Assembly: GCF_014192915.1 (NCBI RefSeq)
Contig: NZ_JACHYN010000015.1
Location: forward strand, 62,001 to 126,000
DNA length: 64,000 nucleotides
Source: Azospirillum sp. OGB3
GTDB lineage: Bacteria; Pseudomonadota; Alphaproteobacteria; Azospirillales; Azospirillaceae
Direction of reading: 5' to 3'
Below the pieces are notes generated by a model. It made no database searches. It was not told where the DNA came from and saw only the letters and a list, made by a program, of their open reading frames with translations. Positions 18,096 through 26,877 of the stretch are shown piece by piece. The position numbers and the translations under genes are program-made. Numbering within the stretch: position 1 is the first letter of the stretch; the number at the start of each line of letters is the position of its first letter.

Positions 18096-18614
18096 ATGGC
18101 GTATTACCGACGGAATTCGTCCGCGGACCGGATGGCCCGCGGCCTGGGCTGGTTCAGCATCGGGCTGGGCGTTGCCGAACTGGTGGCCGCCCGCCGTCTT
18201 GCCCGCTGGATGGGGATGGAGGAGCAGGCCGGGCTGATCCGGTCCTACGGCGCGCGCGAGGTGGCGACCGGCGTCGGCCTGCTGGCGATGGGTGACGCCC
18301 GTCCCTGGATGTGGGGACGGGTCGCCGGGGACGCGCTGGACCTCGCCACGCTGGCGTCGGCGCACCACGACGGCAACCCTCGCCGGGAGAATGTCGCCAC
18401 GGCGTTGGGCGCGGTCGCGGCGGTGACGGCGCTCGACGTGCTGTGCACGGCGATGCTGCACCGGGAGGAGGCGGCGGCGTGGACTCCGCCCCGCGACTAC
18501 AGCGACCGCACCGGCCTGCCGCGCCCGCCCACCGCCATGCGGGGCGCCGCCAAGGACGCCCCGATCCCCGCCGACATGCGGACCCCGGATATCCTGCGCT
18601 TCCAGCCGGCTTGA
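18096..18614 (+). CDS. Small hypothetical membrane protein of the stress-type cluster
   Basis: A 172-residue protein. The first part reads MARGLGWFSIGLGVAELVAARRLARWMGM, a membrane segment with basic flank; further hydrophobic stretches are ATGVGLLAMGDARPWMWGRV and ALGAVAAVTALDVLCTAML, giving three to four helices. The C-terminal ~50 residues are polar and proline-rich (WTPPRDYSDRTGLPRPPTA). Proteins like this are often encoded beside SDR and alcohol dehydrogenase genes, but I know no established function. The ATG at 18096 follows a GGGAGG site 14 bases after the dehydrogenase stop, so it is the third gene of the operon. Confidence 0.7.
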   Translation: MAYYRRNSSADRMARGLGWFSIGLGVAELVAARRLARWMGMEEQAGLIRSYGAREVATGVGLLAMGDARPWMWGRVAGDALDLATLASAHHDGNPRRENVATALGAVAAVTALDVLCTAMLHREEAAAWTPPRDYSDRTGLPRPPTAMRGAAKDAPIPADMRTPDILRFQPA

Positions 18615-18629
18615 GCGGCTCGGTCATAG

Positions 18630-18652
18630 CCCTCTCCCCCCTGGGGAGAGGG
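18630..18652. repeat. Intergenic palindromic repeat, likely also a terminator
   Basis: CCCTCTCCCC (18630-18639) and GGGGAGAGGG (18643-18652) form a perfect 10-bp stem around CCT. It lies 15 bases after the membrane-protein stop and just before the convergent YbdD-type gene, so it can end both transcripts. It matches the repeat family at 11080, 26840 and 51370. Confidence 0.65.
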
Positions 18653-18664
18653 GACAACACCCCC

Positions 18665-18868
18665 TCAGCAACACCCCGCCTTGCCGGCGCCGTAGCGCGC
18701 CTGCAGACGGTTGTCGAGGAACTCGGTGTAGGTCATCGCCGACTGGTCGGGGTGCCGGGTCCGCATGTGCTCCAGATAGGTGTCGTAATCCGGCACCCCG
18801 ATCATGAGCTTGGCCGTCTGCTCGAAGTAACCGCGGAACCGGCTGAGGTTGCTTTTCAAGCCGCTCAT
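18665..18868 (-). CDS. YbdD/YjiX family small protein (DUF466), CstA partner
   Basis: A 67-residue protein. It has the hallmarks of the YbdD/YjiX family: FRGYFEQTAKLMIGVPDYDTYLEHM, the RHPDQ segment and YTEFLDNRLQARYGAGKAGCC at the C-terminus. In enterobacteria such proteins are encoded just after CstA or the related BtsT and are needed for their pyruvate transport function. Here it follows cstA in the same direction. The start ATG at 18868 has GGTCCTTT rather than a strong ribosome site in front of it on the coding strand (AAAGGACC). A strong hairpin at 18889 separates it from cstA. Confidence 0.88.
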   Translation of the reverse strand: MSGLKSNLSRFRGYFEQTAKLMIGVPDYDTYLEHMRTRHPDQSAMTYTEFLDNRLQARYGAGKAGCC

Positions 18869-18888
18869 CGGTGGTCCTTTTCCAATAG

Positions 18889-18924
18889 ACCGTTCCCTCA
18901 CTCCCGAAGGAGTGAGGGAACGGT
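18889..18924. repeat. Perfect 16-bp-stem hairpin between cstA and its small partner gene
   Basis: ACCGTTCCCTCACTCC (18889-18904) and GGAGTGAGGGAACGGT (18909-18924) pair perfectly around a CGAA tetraloop. It starts 10 bases after the cstA stop and ends 20 bases before the partner start. It could act as a partial terminator or an mRNA-processing or stability element setting their ratio. Confidence 0.75.
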
Positions 18925-18934
18925 GTGACCCTGC

Positions 18935-21001
18935 TCAATCCCCCGCCCGCGCGGTGGCGCCGCCGGTCGGGATCTCCCGGGTGGTCGGGCGGTCGCTGCG
19001 CAGCGCCTTCAAGCAGGACAGGATGCCGAAGACCAGCACCGCCAGCACCACCAGAACGAACAGCGAGGCCAGCGCCGCGTCCAGGTAATCGTTGAAGATC
19101 ACCTGCCGCATCTGCTCCATCGAGGTCGCCGGAGCGAGCAGCCGGCCCTCGTTGGCGGCGGTGCTGAACCGCTCGGCGTGGGCGAGGAAGCCGATCGCCG
19201 GGTTGCTGTGGAAGACCTTCTGCACACCCGCGGTCAGGGTGCAGATCAGCAGCCACGCCGCCGGCACCATGGTCACCCAGGCGTAGCGCTCCCGCTTCAT
19301 CCGGAACAGCACCACCGTCGCCAGGATCAGGGCGATGCCCGCCAGCATCTGGTTGGAGATGCCGAACAGTGGCCAGAAGGTGTTGATGCCGCCCAGCGGA
19401 TCGACCACGCCCTGATAGAGGATGTAGCCCCAGGCGGCGACGCACAGGCCGGTGGCGATCAGGTTGCCGGCCCAGGACGCCGTGCGCTGCAGCGGCTTGA
19501 AGAAGACGCCCAGCAGGTCCTGCAGCATGAACCGCCCGGCGCGGGTGCCGGCGTCGACGGCGGTCAGGATGAACAGCGCTTCAAACAGGATGGCGAAATG
19601 ATACCAGAAGGCCATCATGCCCTTGCCGCCGAACAGATCGGAGAAGATCTGCGCCATGCCGACGGCCAGGGTCGGCGCGCCGCCGGCCCGCGACAGGATG
19701 CTCACCTCGCCGACGTCCTGCGCCGTCTGGGTGATCATCTCCGGCGTGATGACAAAGCCCCAGTTGTTGATGACCTGGGCCGCCGACTCCGCCGTGGTGC
19801 CGAGCAGCGCGGGCGGGCTGTTCATGGCGAAGTAGATGCCCGGCTCGATGCAGGAGGCGGCGACCAGCGCCATGATGGCGACGAAGGACTCGGTCAGCAT
19901 GCCGCCGTAGCCGATGAAGCGGGTGTGGAGTTCGTTCTCCACCATCTTCGGCGTGGTGCCGGAGGAGATCAGGGCGTGGAAACCCGACACCGCGCCGCAG
20001 GCGATGGTGATGAACAGGAACGGGAACAGGCTGCCCGACCACACCGGGCCGGTGCCGTCGACGAAGCGGGTGACGCTGGGCATCTTCATCGGCGGCGCGA
20101 CGAGCAGGATGCACAGCGCCAGCATCACGATGGTGCCGACCTTGAGGAAGGTCGACAGGTAGTCGCGCGGAGCCAGCAGCAGCCACACCGGCAGCACCGA
20201 CGCCACGAAGCCGTAGCCGATCAGGATCCAGGTGATCTGGATGCCGGTTAGCGTGAAGACCGGCGCCCACGTCTCGCTCTGCGCGACCTGTCCGCCGAGC
20301 AGGATCGCGGCGATCAGCAGGAAGAAGCCGATGATGGAGATTTCGCCGATCCGGCCGGGGCGCAGGAAGCGCATGTAGATGCCCATGAACAGGGCGATCG
20401 GCACGGTGGCGGCGACCGTGAAGAAGCCCCACGGGCTGTTGGTCAGCGCCTTGACGACGACCAGGGCCAGCACCGCCAGGATGATGACCATGATCATGAA
20501 GGTGCCGAACAGGGCGATGACGCCGGGGATGTCCCCCAGCTCGGCCTTGATCAGCTCACCCAGCGAGCGCCCGTCGCGGCGCATCGAGACGAACAGGATC
20601 ATGAAGTCCTGGACCGCCCCGGCGACCACCACGCCGGCGAGAATCCACAGCATGCCCGGCAGGTAGCCCATCTGGGCCGCCAGCACCGGGCCGACCAGCG
20701 GGCCGGCGCCGGCGATGGCCGCGAAATGATGGCCGAACAGGACGTACTGGTTGGTCGGGACGTAGTCCAACCCGTCGTTGTGACGCATCGCCGGAGTCGG
20801 GCGCGCCGGGTCCAGCCGCATGACGCGGGTGGCGATGAACAGACTGTAGTAGCGGTAGGACACCAGGTAAGTACAGACGGCGGCCACGACCAGCCAGAGG
20901 GCGTTGATGGTCTCGCCGCGCGCCAGGGCGACGGTGCCGAGCGCGAAGGCGCCCAGCACGGCGAGGACCAGCCACGGCGCGTGATTGAGGATGCGGGGCA
21001 T
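18935..21001 (-). CDS. cstA: Carbon starvation protein CstA (pyruvate/peptide transporter)
   Basis: A 688-residue inner-membrane transporter with about 16-18 hydrophobic segments. Conserved parts include RYYSLFIATRVMRLDP, the TPAMRHNDGLDYVPTNQYVLFGHHFAAIAGAGPLVGP stretch (broken here only for reading), and FHALISSGTTPKMVENE. CstA proteins take up pyruvate and have been linked to peptide use under carbon starvation. I chose the ATG at 21001, which has a GGAGGAG site immediately upstream; the TTG at 21016 is an unlikely longer start. A partner protein of the YbdD type lies downstream. Confidence 0.95.
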   Translation of the reverse strand: MPRILNHAPWLVLAVLGAFALGTVALARGETINALWLVVAAVCTYLVSYRYYSLFIATRVMRLDPARPTPAMRHNDGLDYVPTNQYVLFGHHFAAIAGAGPLVGPVLAAQMGYLPGMLWILAGVVVAGAVQDFMILFVSMRRDGRSLGELIKAELGDIPGVIALFGTFMIMVIILAVLALVVVKALTNSPWGFFTVAATVPIALFMGIYMRFLRPGRIGEISIIGFFLLIAAILLGGQVAQSETWAPVFTLTGIQITWILIGYGFVASVLPVWLLLAPRDYLSTFLKVGTIVMLALCILLVAPPMKMPSVTRFVDGTGPVWSGSLFPFLFITIACGAVSGFHALISSGTTPKMVENELHTRFIGYGGMLTESFVAIMALVAASCIEPGIYFAMNSPPALLGTTAESAAQVINNWGFVITPEMITQTAQDVGEVSILSRAGGAPTLAVGMAQIFSDLFGGKGMMAFWYHFAILFEALFILTAVDAGTRAGRFMLQDLLGVFFKPLQRTASWAGNLIATGLCVAAWGYILYQGVVDPLGGINTFWPLFGISNQMLAGIALILATVVLFRMKRERYAWVTMVPAAWLLICTLTAGVQKVFHSNPAIGFLAHAERFSTAANEGRLLAPATSMEQMRQVIFNDYLDAALASLFVLVVLAVLVFGILSCLKALRSDRPTTREIPTGGATARAGD

Positions 21002-21145
21002 GCGTACTCCTCCCAAACGATTCGCAATCGTTGAAAAGCACGATGAACCTGATGAATACGATGGAGAATCATCCTCTCATCACGCCCGAACGGAAAGAGC
21101 AAACTCACCGGTCGCGACAAAATGGGCCAAAAATAAGGCCTACCC

Positions 21146-21439
21146 TCAATTTGAGCGGGCAGCCCGCCGCCCCCGGGCGATCAGCGCGCCATGGACGACT
21201 CCGGCGCCCAGGCTGGTGTGGCCGCTGAACATGACGAGGCCGAGTCCCCAGCCCTGCCACGCCACAAGCAGGCCCAGAGCCCCCAGAAGGGACGCCGCTC
21301 CGCCGACGCGCAGGGCGACCGTCGCGGGCGCCGGCAGCGCCCGTCCGAACAGGTCATGCTGCGGGCGATCCATGGCGACGGCCAGCGCGGCGAACCCCGT
21401 CAGGCACAGGATGAAGGACGACAGGTGGATCATGCTCAT
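21146..21439 (-). CDS. DUF3325-like small membrane protein of the iron operon
   Basis: A 97-residue protein with three hydrophobic helices: LSSFILCLTGFAALAVAM, VALRVGGAASLLGALGLLVA and GLGLVMFSGHTSLGAGVVHGAL. The layout and position match DUF3325 proteins, which are often encoded beside PepSY-type reductases and TonB receptors. Function is unknown; a helper role in ferric-siderophore reduction is an inference from context. The start overlaps the stop of the PepSY gene (ATGA at 21436-21439). It is the last gene of the operon. Confidence 0.72.
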   Translation of the reverse strand: MSMIHLSSFILCLTGFAALAVAMDRPQHDLFGRALPAPATVALRVGGAASLLGALGLLVAWQGWGLGLVMFSGHTSLGAGVVHGALIARGRRAARSN

Positions 21440-23073
21440 CCCTCGCGCAACACGGCGGCGCCGGCGGGTTTGTTGACGGCTTTGCGGGCGGGCCGTGTCT
21501 TGGGCTGGTGGCGGAGCGTGCGGACCGCCAGGACGGCGTGGAGCGCCGCCAGCGCCCAGCACATCAGGTCCATGCCGGCGAACACCCAGTCGCCGTCGGC
21601 CAGGCTGCGCCAGAGCGGCCGCTGCGTGGTCGCGGCGTTGAGCACGGGCAGCAGCGCCAGCAACGCCGCGGCCAGCCACAACTGCTCGACCCAGGCCTTC
21701 TTCGCCGGGCGCAGCACGCCGTGCAGCAGCGTCAGCGCCCAGACGATGAAGAAGCCGTGGATCTCCCAGTTGGCGCGGTCCGCCAGGGTCTCTGGCAGCA
21801 GGCGGTTCGCCCAGAGGAAGGCCGCCATGGCGACCGACAGGCCGGCGATGCTGGCGATGTTCAGCCGTTCCACGACGTGGAAGCCGATGTGGGGCCGGGC
21901 CGGATCGGGCAGCTTCTGCCGGCGCTTCACCGTCCACATCACCAGACCGGTGCCCACCATGGCGGTGCCGGCGAGGCTGACGAGGAAATAGAGCCAGCGC
22001 GTCACGCTGTCGCTGAAACGCCCCAGATGCAGGGCGTAGAGCACGCCGCGCGTCTCCGCCGCCGGCCCCACCCCTTCATGGACGGCCAGCAGCTTGCCGG
22101 TGGTCCCTTCGAATTCCAGATATTGCGGGCTCATCGAAACGCGCCCGCCGTCACCCCGCGCCACCGCCACCCGCGCCGCCGCGTCGCCCGGATGGGTGGC
22201 GGTGACCCGCCCGACGCCGTCCCGGCCCCAGCGCTCCTGGGCCTGGCGCACCATGTCCTCGATCGAGGCGAGCGGCGCCTTTTCGCCGCTGGGCTTGCCC
22301 GGCTGGATGAAGGCGCTGAGTTCGGCGTTGAGCTGCCGGCGGTCCTCCGCGGTCTTGATTCCCGCCTGCTGGCCCCAGGGCATGTAGAGCGCCATCAGAG
22401 TCACCAGTCCGGTGTAGGTGATCATGGCGTGGAACGGCAGCCCGAACACCGACAGCGCGTTGTGCGCGTCGAGCCAGGAGCGCTGCCCCTTGCCCCAGCG
22501 GAAGGTGAAGAAATCGACGAAGATCTTCTTGTGGGTGATGACCCCGCTGACGATGGCCACCAGCATGAACATGGCCGCGATTCCGGCGATCCAGCGCCCC
22601 CACACCACCGGCATGTAGTGGAACTGGAAATGGAAGCGATAGAAGAAGTCGCCGCCCAGCGTCGCGCGCGACGACACCGTCCGCCCGGTCGCCGGGTCGA
22701 AGTTGCCCTCGCCGAAGCCGCGCTGCCCGGGAGCCGCCCCGGCGGTGCGCCAGAAGGCGTAGACGCTGTTGTTGCGGGCGTCCGGCAGGCGCAGGCTCCA
22801 TTGTGGGCTGCCCGGCACCAGGGCGACCAGCTCGTCGGCCACCCGCTGGGCCACCAGGGCCTGATCCGGAACCCCGCTCAGCGCCGGCAGTTCGGGGCGC
22901 ATCCATTGCGACAGCTCGTCCTTGAAGTAGGACACCGTCCCGGTGAGGAACATCGCGTAGAGCACCCAGCCGAGAAGCAGCCCGACCCACGTGTGCAGGT
23001 CGGACATGCTCTGGCGGAGGCCGCGGCCGTCGGGGCGCGCTTGCTGGTCCGTCGTCACGCTCGGGCTCCCCAT
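21436..23073 (-). CDS. PepSY-associated transmembrane protein, ferric-siderophore reductase-like
   Basis: A 545-residue inner-membrane protein. The N-terminal region SMSDLHTWVGLLLGWVLYAMFLTGTVSYF is the first PepSY_TM segment with its HxW motif. Later segments include FHFQFHYMPVVWGRWIAG, HNALSVFGLPFHAMITYTGLV and LHLGRFSDSVTRWLYFLVSLAG, with several membrane-side histidines that may bind haem. C-terminal helices reach residue ~530. Proteins of this kind (FoxB/FsrB-like) reduce or release iron from ferric siderophores. It overlaps both neighbours by 1-4 bases, so translation is coupled. Confidence 0.85.
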   Translation of the reverse strand: MGSPSVTTDQQARPDGRGLRQSMSDLHTWVGLLLGWVLYAMFLTGTVSYFKDELSQWMRPELPALSGVPDQALVAQRVADELVALVPGSPQWSLRLPDARNNSVYAFWRTAGAAPGQRGFGEGNFDPATGRTVSSRATLGGDFFYRFHFQFHYMPVVWGRWIAGIAAMFMLVAIVSGVITHKKIFVDFFTFRWGKGQRSWLDAHNALSVFGLPFHAMITYTGLVTLMALYMPWGQQAGIKTAEDRRQLNAELSAFIQPGKPSGEKAPLASIEDMVRQAQERWGRDGVGRVTATHPGDAAARVAVARGDGGRVSMSPQYLEFEGTTGKLLAVHEGVGPAAETRGVLYALHLGRFSDSVTRWLYFLVSLAGTAMVGTGLVMWTVKRRQKLPDPARPHIGFHVVERLNIASIAGLSVAMAAFLWANRLLPETLADRANWEIHGFFIVWALTLLHGVLRPAKKAWVEQLWLAAALLALLPVLNAATTQRPLWRSLADGDWVFAGMDLMCWALAALHAVLAVRTLRHQPKTRPARKAVNKPAGAAVLREG

Positions 23074-23369
23074 CACCAGACCGACCACGCCGCCAGCAGC
23101 AGCGGCGCGGCCACGACAAGAAGGCCCGCCCAGGCGCGCAGGGCGCTGCGGACCGCGAAGACCCAGATCACGGCGGCGGCGTAGATGACGAAGCTCGCCA
23201 TCTCGCCGGTGAGCACCGCCTGGGGCTTGCTCATGGGAAGGGCCAGCACCGCCACGCTGGCGAGTGCCGCCAGCGCATAGCCGCCGAACAGGGCGGCGAC
23301 TATGCGCGAGACGAGCGGGCCGCCCCAAGCATCAAAGGCTGCGCGCACCCGTCCGGCCACGGAGGTCAT
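23073..23369 (-). CDS. DUF3649-like small membrane protein
   Basis: A 98-residue protein with three hydrophobic segments: RIVAALFGGYALAALASVAVL, MASFVIYAAAVIWVFAV and AWAGLLVVAAPLLLAAWSVW. The pattern and its place between a DUF4198 protein and a PepSY protein match DUF3649 members of iron-uptake operons. No biochemical role is established. Its stop and the next start share a base (TGATG), and its own start overlaps the DUF4198 stop (ATGA). Confidence 0.75.
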   Translation of the reverse strand: MTSVAGRVRAAFDAWGGPLVSRIVAALFGGYALAALASVAVLALPMSKPQAVLTGEMASFVIYAAAVIWVFAVRSALRAWAGLLVVAAPLLLAAWSVW

Positions 23370-24106
23370 TTGTTGGGCGTCGCCGCCGGGCCGGCGGGGA
23401 CCGGCGCCAGACCCTCGGGGTGGACGTAGGTCACCGTGGTGACGTAGCTGACGCCGTCATACTTCTCTGCGCCGTTGGCGCCCTGGCGCTCGCCGGGGGT
23501 GCGCTCGTTCAGGCTGACCTCGGCCACGTAGGTGCCCTTCCACGGCAGGTCGAAGGTGACCAGACCCTGCTCGTCGCTGTGCTCCTCCTTGGCCCAGCCG
23601 GACTGGGTGACCAGCATCACCTTGGTCTTGGCCTTGGGCTGGCCCTGGAAGACCAGCTTGAACTGGCCCGGCTTGCCGGTGGGCACGAGATCCAGCGCCA
23701 GCTTCGGCGCCTGCTCGGCGAAGCCGGTGATCAGCCGCGCGGCGGGATGGAACCAGTTGGTGGTCTCCTTGTCGCCCTGCTTCCACGTGTAGAGCGGGTA
23801 GAGCGTGTCCTCGGCGACGATGCTCTCGCCGTTGGCGGCCTTGAAGGGCAGCGCGAAGCCGTCGGCGGTCTTGGCGGCCTCGGCCTTCTGCTCGCCCTTG
23901 GCGGAGAGGAGGGTGCCGGCCGGCTTGCCGAACTTGTCGAGCAGGCCGGGCGAGACCTCGCGCAGGTTCTCGCCGAACTCCCCGAAGCGGATCGTGGCGT
24001 TGCCCTGCTCGGGCTGCTCGATCCAGATCTGGTGGGCTTGGGCGGGCATGGCGATGGGCATGGCGAAGCCCAGCGCGGCGATGAGGGCAAGCGACAGTTT
24101 GTTCAT
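23366..24106 (-). CDS. DUF4198 (NikM-like) periplasmic protein of the iron operon
   Basis: A 246-residue exported protein. The signal peptide ends at AQA in PAQAHQIWIEQPE, leaving an N-terminal His-Gln-Ile-Trp that is typical of DUF4198 and may bind a metal. The rest has beta-rich stretches (TKVMLVTQSGWAKEEHSDEQGLVTF, then KGTYVAEVSLNE) like a transthyretin-type fold. Members are often encoded with TonB receptors or with nickel and cobalt uptake genes. It starts 26 bases after the receptor gene and is coupled to DUF3649. Confidence 0.82.
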   Translation of the reverse strand: MNKLSLALIAALGFAMPIAMPAQAHQIWIEQPEQGNATIRFGEFGENLREVSPGLLDKFGKPAGTLLSAKGEQKAEAAKTADGFALPFKAANGESIVAEDTLYPLYTWKQGDKETTNWFHPAARLITGFAEQAPKLALDLVPTGKPGQFKLVFQGQPKAKTKVMLVTQSGWAKEEHSDEQGLVTFDLPWKGTYVAEVSLNERTPGERQGANGAEKYDGVSYVTTVTYVHPEGLAPVPAGPAATPNK

Positions 24107-24132
24107 GATGAAATCCAGGAAGATCGGGAGGT

Positions 24133-26616
24133 TCAGAAATCGACGGTGGCGGACAGCAGCACGGTGCGCGGCGAACCGACGGTCACGTAGGTGCCGGTGG
24201 TCAGCCAGTACTCCTTGTCGAAGAGGTTCTCGACGCTGGCGCGCAGCACGACGGGCTTGCCCGACACGTCGGTGGTGTAGCGGGCGCCGATGTCGAAGCG
24301 GGTCCAGCCGTCGAAACGCAGCGTGTTGGCGTTGGTCAGGTAGGAGCCCGAGGTGTGGATCACGCGCCCGTTGAGGGCGAGGCCCTCGACCCACGGGGTG
24401 TCCCAGTCCAGGCTGGCGGAAAAGCTCTTGTCCGGCACGCCGGCGGCGTCGTTGCCCTCTTCCGAGGCGACGGCGGTCTTCGTCAGCTCCGGCTTCAGGA
24501 AGGTCGCGCTGGCCATGGCGCGCAGGCCGGGGAGGATCTCGCCATAGGCGGACAGTTCCAGGCCGCGGTTGCGCTGCTCGCCGTCATAGGCCAGCTCGTT
24601 GGACGCGGTGCGGATTGAGCTGGGGCGGGTGATCTGGAACACCGCGGCGGTGGTCGTGATGGTGCCCCAATCGACCTTGACGCCGCCCTCGAGCTGCTTC
24701 GACTTGTAGGGTTCGAGCACCGCGCCGGTGTTGGCGTAGCCGGCGCCGACGATGGTGCCGCGCGACAGGCCCTCGGCGTAGTTGCCGTAGACCGCGACGT
24801 TCTCCAGCGGCTTGACGACCAGACCGGCGAGCGGCGTCGTGGCGCTGGCGTCGTAGTTGCTGGTCTGCGCGCCGGTCGTCGTGCTGTAGCCCTTCACCTT
24901 CACCGTCTGGTCGCGCACGCCGAGCGTCAGCAGGACGCGATCGTTGACGAAGGACAGCGTGTCGGCGATGGCGATGCTGCTCAGCGTCGTCTCGGCCGAC
25001 TTGCGCGGATCGGTGCGCGGCGCGGTGATGACGGGCAGCGGCGCCGGGTTGTAGATGCTCGACGGGGCCGAGCCGGCGGCCTGGATGTAGGCGTTGCCCT
25101 CCTCCCGCTGGAAGCCGGTGTATCCGATGTTGACCTGATGGCGGACGGGTCCCGTCTCGAAGCGCAGGCGCGCGCCGGCCGTGCCGCTGACCGTCTCGCT
25201 GTAGGAGTCGTAGTAGGAGTTGCGGACCGTGAAGTTGCCGAGCGCGTTCACGGCGGGGTTGGACTGCGGGAACACCTGATCGTTGGTGCCGTCCCGGTAG
25301 CCGATGCCGGCGTAGGCGGTCAGCCAGTCCGTCACGTCGAACTCGATGTTCGAGGCGATGGTCTTGTCCTTCTGGACCAGCGTCGTGTTCGGGTACCAGT
25401 TGCTGCGCGCGTCGGGCGGCGACGGGATGGCCGTCGTCGTGGACAGGATGCTGATCTGCGGGCGGAAATTGTCGGTGTCGTCGCGCTGGATGATGCCGTC
25501 GAGCGACCAGCGCAGCCGCTCGCCCCGGTAATCCACCGCCAGCGAGCCGAGGCCGGTCTTGACGTCGCCGTCCTTGATCGAGGCCTCGCCGCCGCGCAGC
25601 AGGCCGTTGAAGCGCACGCCCCAGGCGTTGTTCTCGCCGAAGCGGCGGCCGGTGTCGACATGCACGCCGAAATTGGAGTCGCTCTGGTAGAGCCCGGTCA
25701 CGCGGGTCAGCGGCTGGTCGCCGGCCCGCTTGCTGAGGATGTTGATGCCGCCGCCGATGCTGCCGTTGGGGGCGATGCCGTTCATCAGCGCCCCCGGCCC
25801 CTTCAGCAGCTCGATCCGCTCGATGATCTGCGAGGGCACGCGGTTGGAGGACACCAGCCCGTACATGCCGTTGAAGCCGACGTCACCCGACGGAACGGCG
25901 AAGCCGCGAATCTGGAACGTGTCGTCGAAGCCGTTGCCGCCCGTGGTCGTGCGCACCGACGAATCGTTGACCAGCGTGTCCGCCGCCGTGCGCGCCTGCT
26001 GGTTCTCGATCAGTTCTGAGGTGTAGTTGGTCGTGCTGAACGGCGTGTCCAGCGTGTTCCTGGTGCCCAGCAGGCCCAGCGAGCCGCCGCGCGCCACCTG
26101 ACCGCCGGCGTAGGGCGGCGGCGGTTCACCGGGAAGCGCTCCGGCGTTGGCCGACACCTGGACGGAGGGCAGCACCGTCGCCCCGGCCGGCGCGTTCACC
26201 ACCGGCGCGGACCCTTGCGCGACGATGCCATACCCCGACGGCGTGCCCGCGATCTGGTAGCCGCTGCCGTCCAGCAGACGGCGGAAACCATCCTCGACCG
26301 TCGTCGTTCCGCGCAGCCCCTGGGAGGTTTTGCCCCGGACCTGCGCCGGGTCCACGGCGATGCTCACTCCGGCCTGGGCGGCGAAGCTGCGCAGCGCGGC
26401 GTCCAGCGGCCCCGCCGGCACGTTGGCGTTGATCGTGCGCGCCGCCGCCGTCTGGGCCTGGGCGGCCGGCGCGAAGGGAAGGCCGCCCGCGAGGACGGCG
26501 CTGGCAAAACAAACGGCCACGGCGACCGGGCGCAGCCCCGGTGCGAAGACGTCATGCGCGGCGCCGCGGCGGCGGGCGGTCAGGCGCAGGGCGTCCTTGC
26601 CGCAAGATTGAAGCAT
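24133..26616 (-). CDS. TonB-dependent siderophore receptor with N-terminal STN signalling domain
   Basis: An 827-residue outer-membrane receptor. A signal peptide (cleavage near AQAQ, residue ~55) precedes an STN domain (about 60-130: VPAGPLDAALRSFAAQAGVSI, then VEDGFRRLLDGSGYQI). A TonB-box-like LPSVQVSA, the plug with IQRGF-type segment (FQIRGFAVPSG) and LLKGPGALMNG, and a 22-strand barrel ending in the terminal Phe (SATVDF) follow. It imports a ferric siderophore. STN domains signal to an anti-sigma factor, yet no fecI/fecR-like pair is adjacent. An AGAGGA site precedes the ATG, and a Fur-like box lies 105 bases upstream. Confidence 0.93.
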   Translation of the reverse strand: MLQSCGKDALRLTARRRGAAHDVFAPGLRPVAVAVCFASAVLAGGLPFAPAAQAQTAAARTINANVPAGPLDAALRSFAAQAGVSIAVDPAQVRGKTSQGLRGTTTVEDGFRRLLDGSGYQIAGTPSGYGIVAQGSAPVVNAPAGATVLPSVQVSANAGALPGEPPPPYAGGQVARGGSLGLLGTRNTLDTPFSTTNYTSELIENQQARTAADTLVNDSSVRTTTGGNGFDDTFQIRGFAVPSGDVGFNGMYGLVSSNRVPSQIIERIELLKGPGALMNGIAPNGSIGGGINILSKRAGDQPLTRVTGLYQSDSNFGVHVDTGRRFGENNAWGVRFNGLLRGGEASIKDGDVKTGLGSLAVDYRGERLRWSLDGIIQRDDTDNFRPQISILSTTTAIPSPPDARSNWYPNTTLVQKDKTIASNIEFDVTDWLTAYAGIGYRDGTNDQVFPQSNPAVNALGNFTVRNSYYDSYSETVSGTAGARLRFETGPVRHQVNIGYTGFQREEGNAYIQAAGSAPSSIYNPAPLPVITAPRTDPRKSAETTLSSIAIADTLSFVNDRVLLTLGVRDQTVKVKGYSTTTGAQTSNYDASATTPLAGLVVKPLENVAVYGNYAEGLSRGTIVGAGYANTGAVLEPYKSKQLEGGVKVDWGTITTTAAVFQITRPSSIRTASNELAYDGEQRNRGLELSAYGEILPGLRAMASATFLKPELTKTAVASEEGNDAAGVPDKSFSASLDWDTPWVEGLALNGRVIHTSGSYLTNANTLRFDGWTRFDIGARYTTDVSGKPVVLRASVENLFDKEYWLTTGTYVTVGSPRTVLLSATVDF

Positions 26617-26720
26617 CGTGCCAGATCCTCTACCAAAAGGTGTACATGTGGCGCAGCGTTAGCGACCGGCACCCTGTCCGTTTCACAAAAGCCGAACGTC
26701 CGCGCTGATCGCCTGAATGC

Positions 26721-26735
26721 GAATGATTTTCATTC
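26721..26735. promoter_or_regulatory. Fur-type iron box upstream of the siderophore receptor
   Basis: GAATGATTTTCATTC consists of GAATGA and TCATTC inverted around TTT, close to the Fur-box core GATAATGATAATCATTATC. It lies 105 bases upstream of the receptor ATG and would shut the five-gene iron operon down in iron-replete cells. In alphaproteobacteria a related regulator (Irr, RirA or Mur) could use it. Confidence 0.65.
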
Positions 26736-26829
26736 TAAGCATCAGGGTGAGGATCGCGCAAGGGGGCAACGTCACCGTCCTGGTGATCGTGTGCGCCTTT
26801 ATACCCCTGATATCATTATGGGAATTTCG

Positions 26830-26876
26830 GGTGCCTCAACGCTCCCTCCCTTCCGGGGAGAGGGTTGCGAGGCACC
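26830..26876. terminator. Palindromic repeat acting as terminator of the LacI gene
   Basis: GGTGCCTC (26830) and GAGGCACC (26869) form an 8-bp outer stem that encloses an inner CCCTCCCTTCCGGGGAGAGGG palindrome-like core of the same repeat family seen at 11080, 18630 and 51370. It begins one base after the LacI-regulator stop on the minus strand. Confidence 0.55.
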
Positions 26877-26877
26877 T

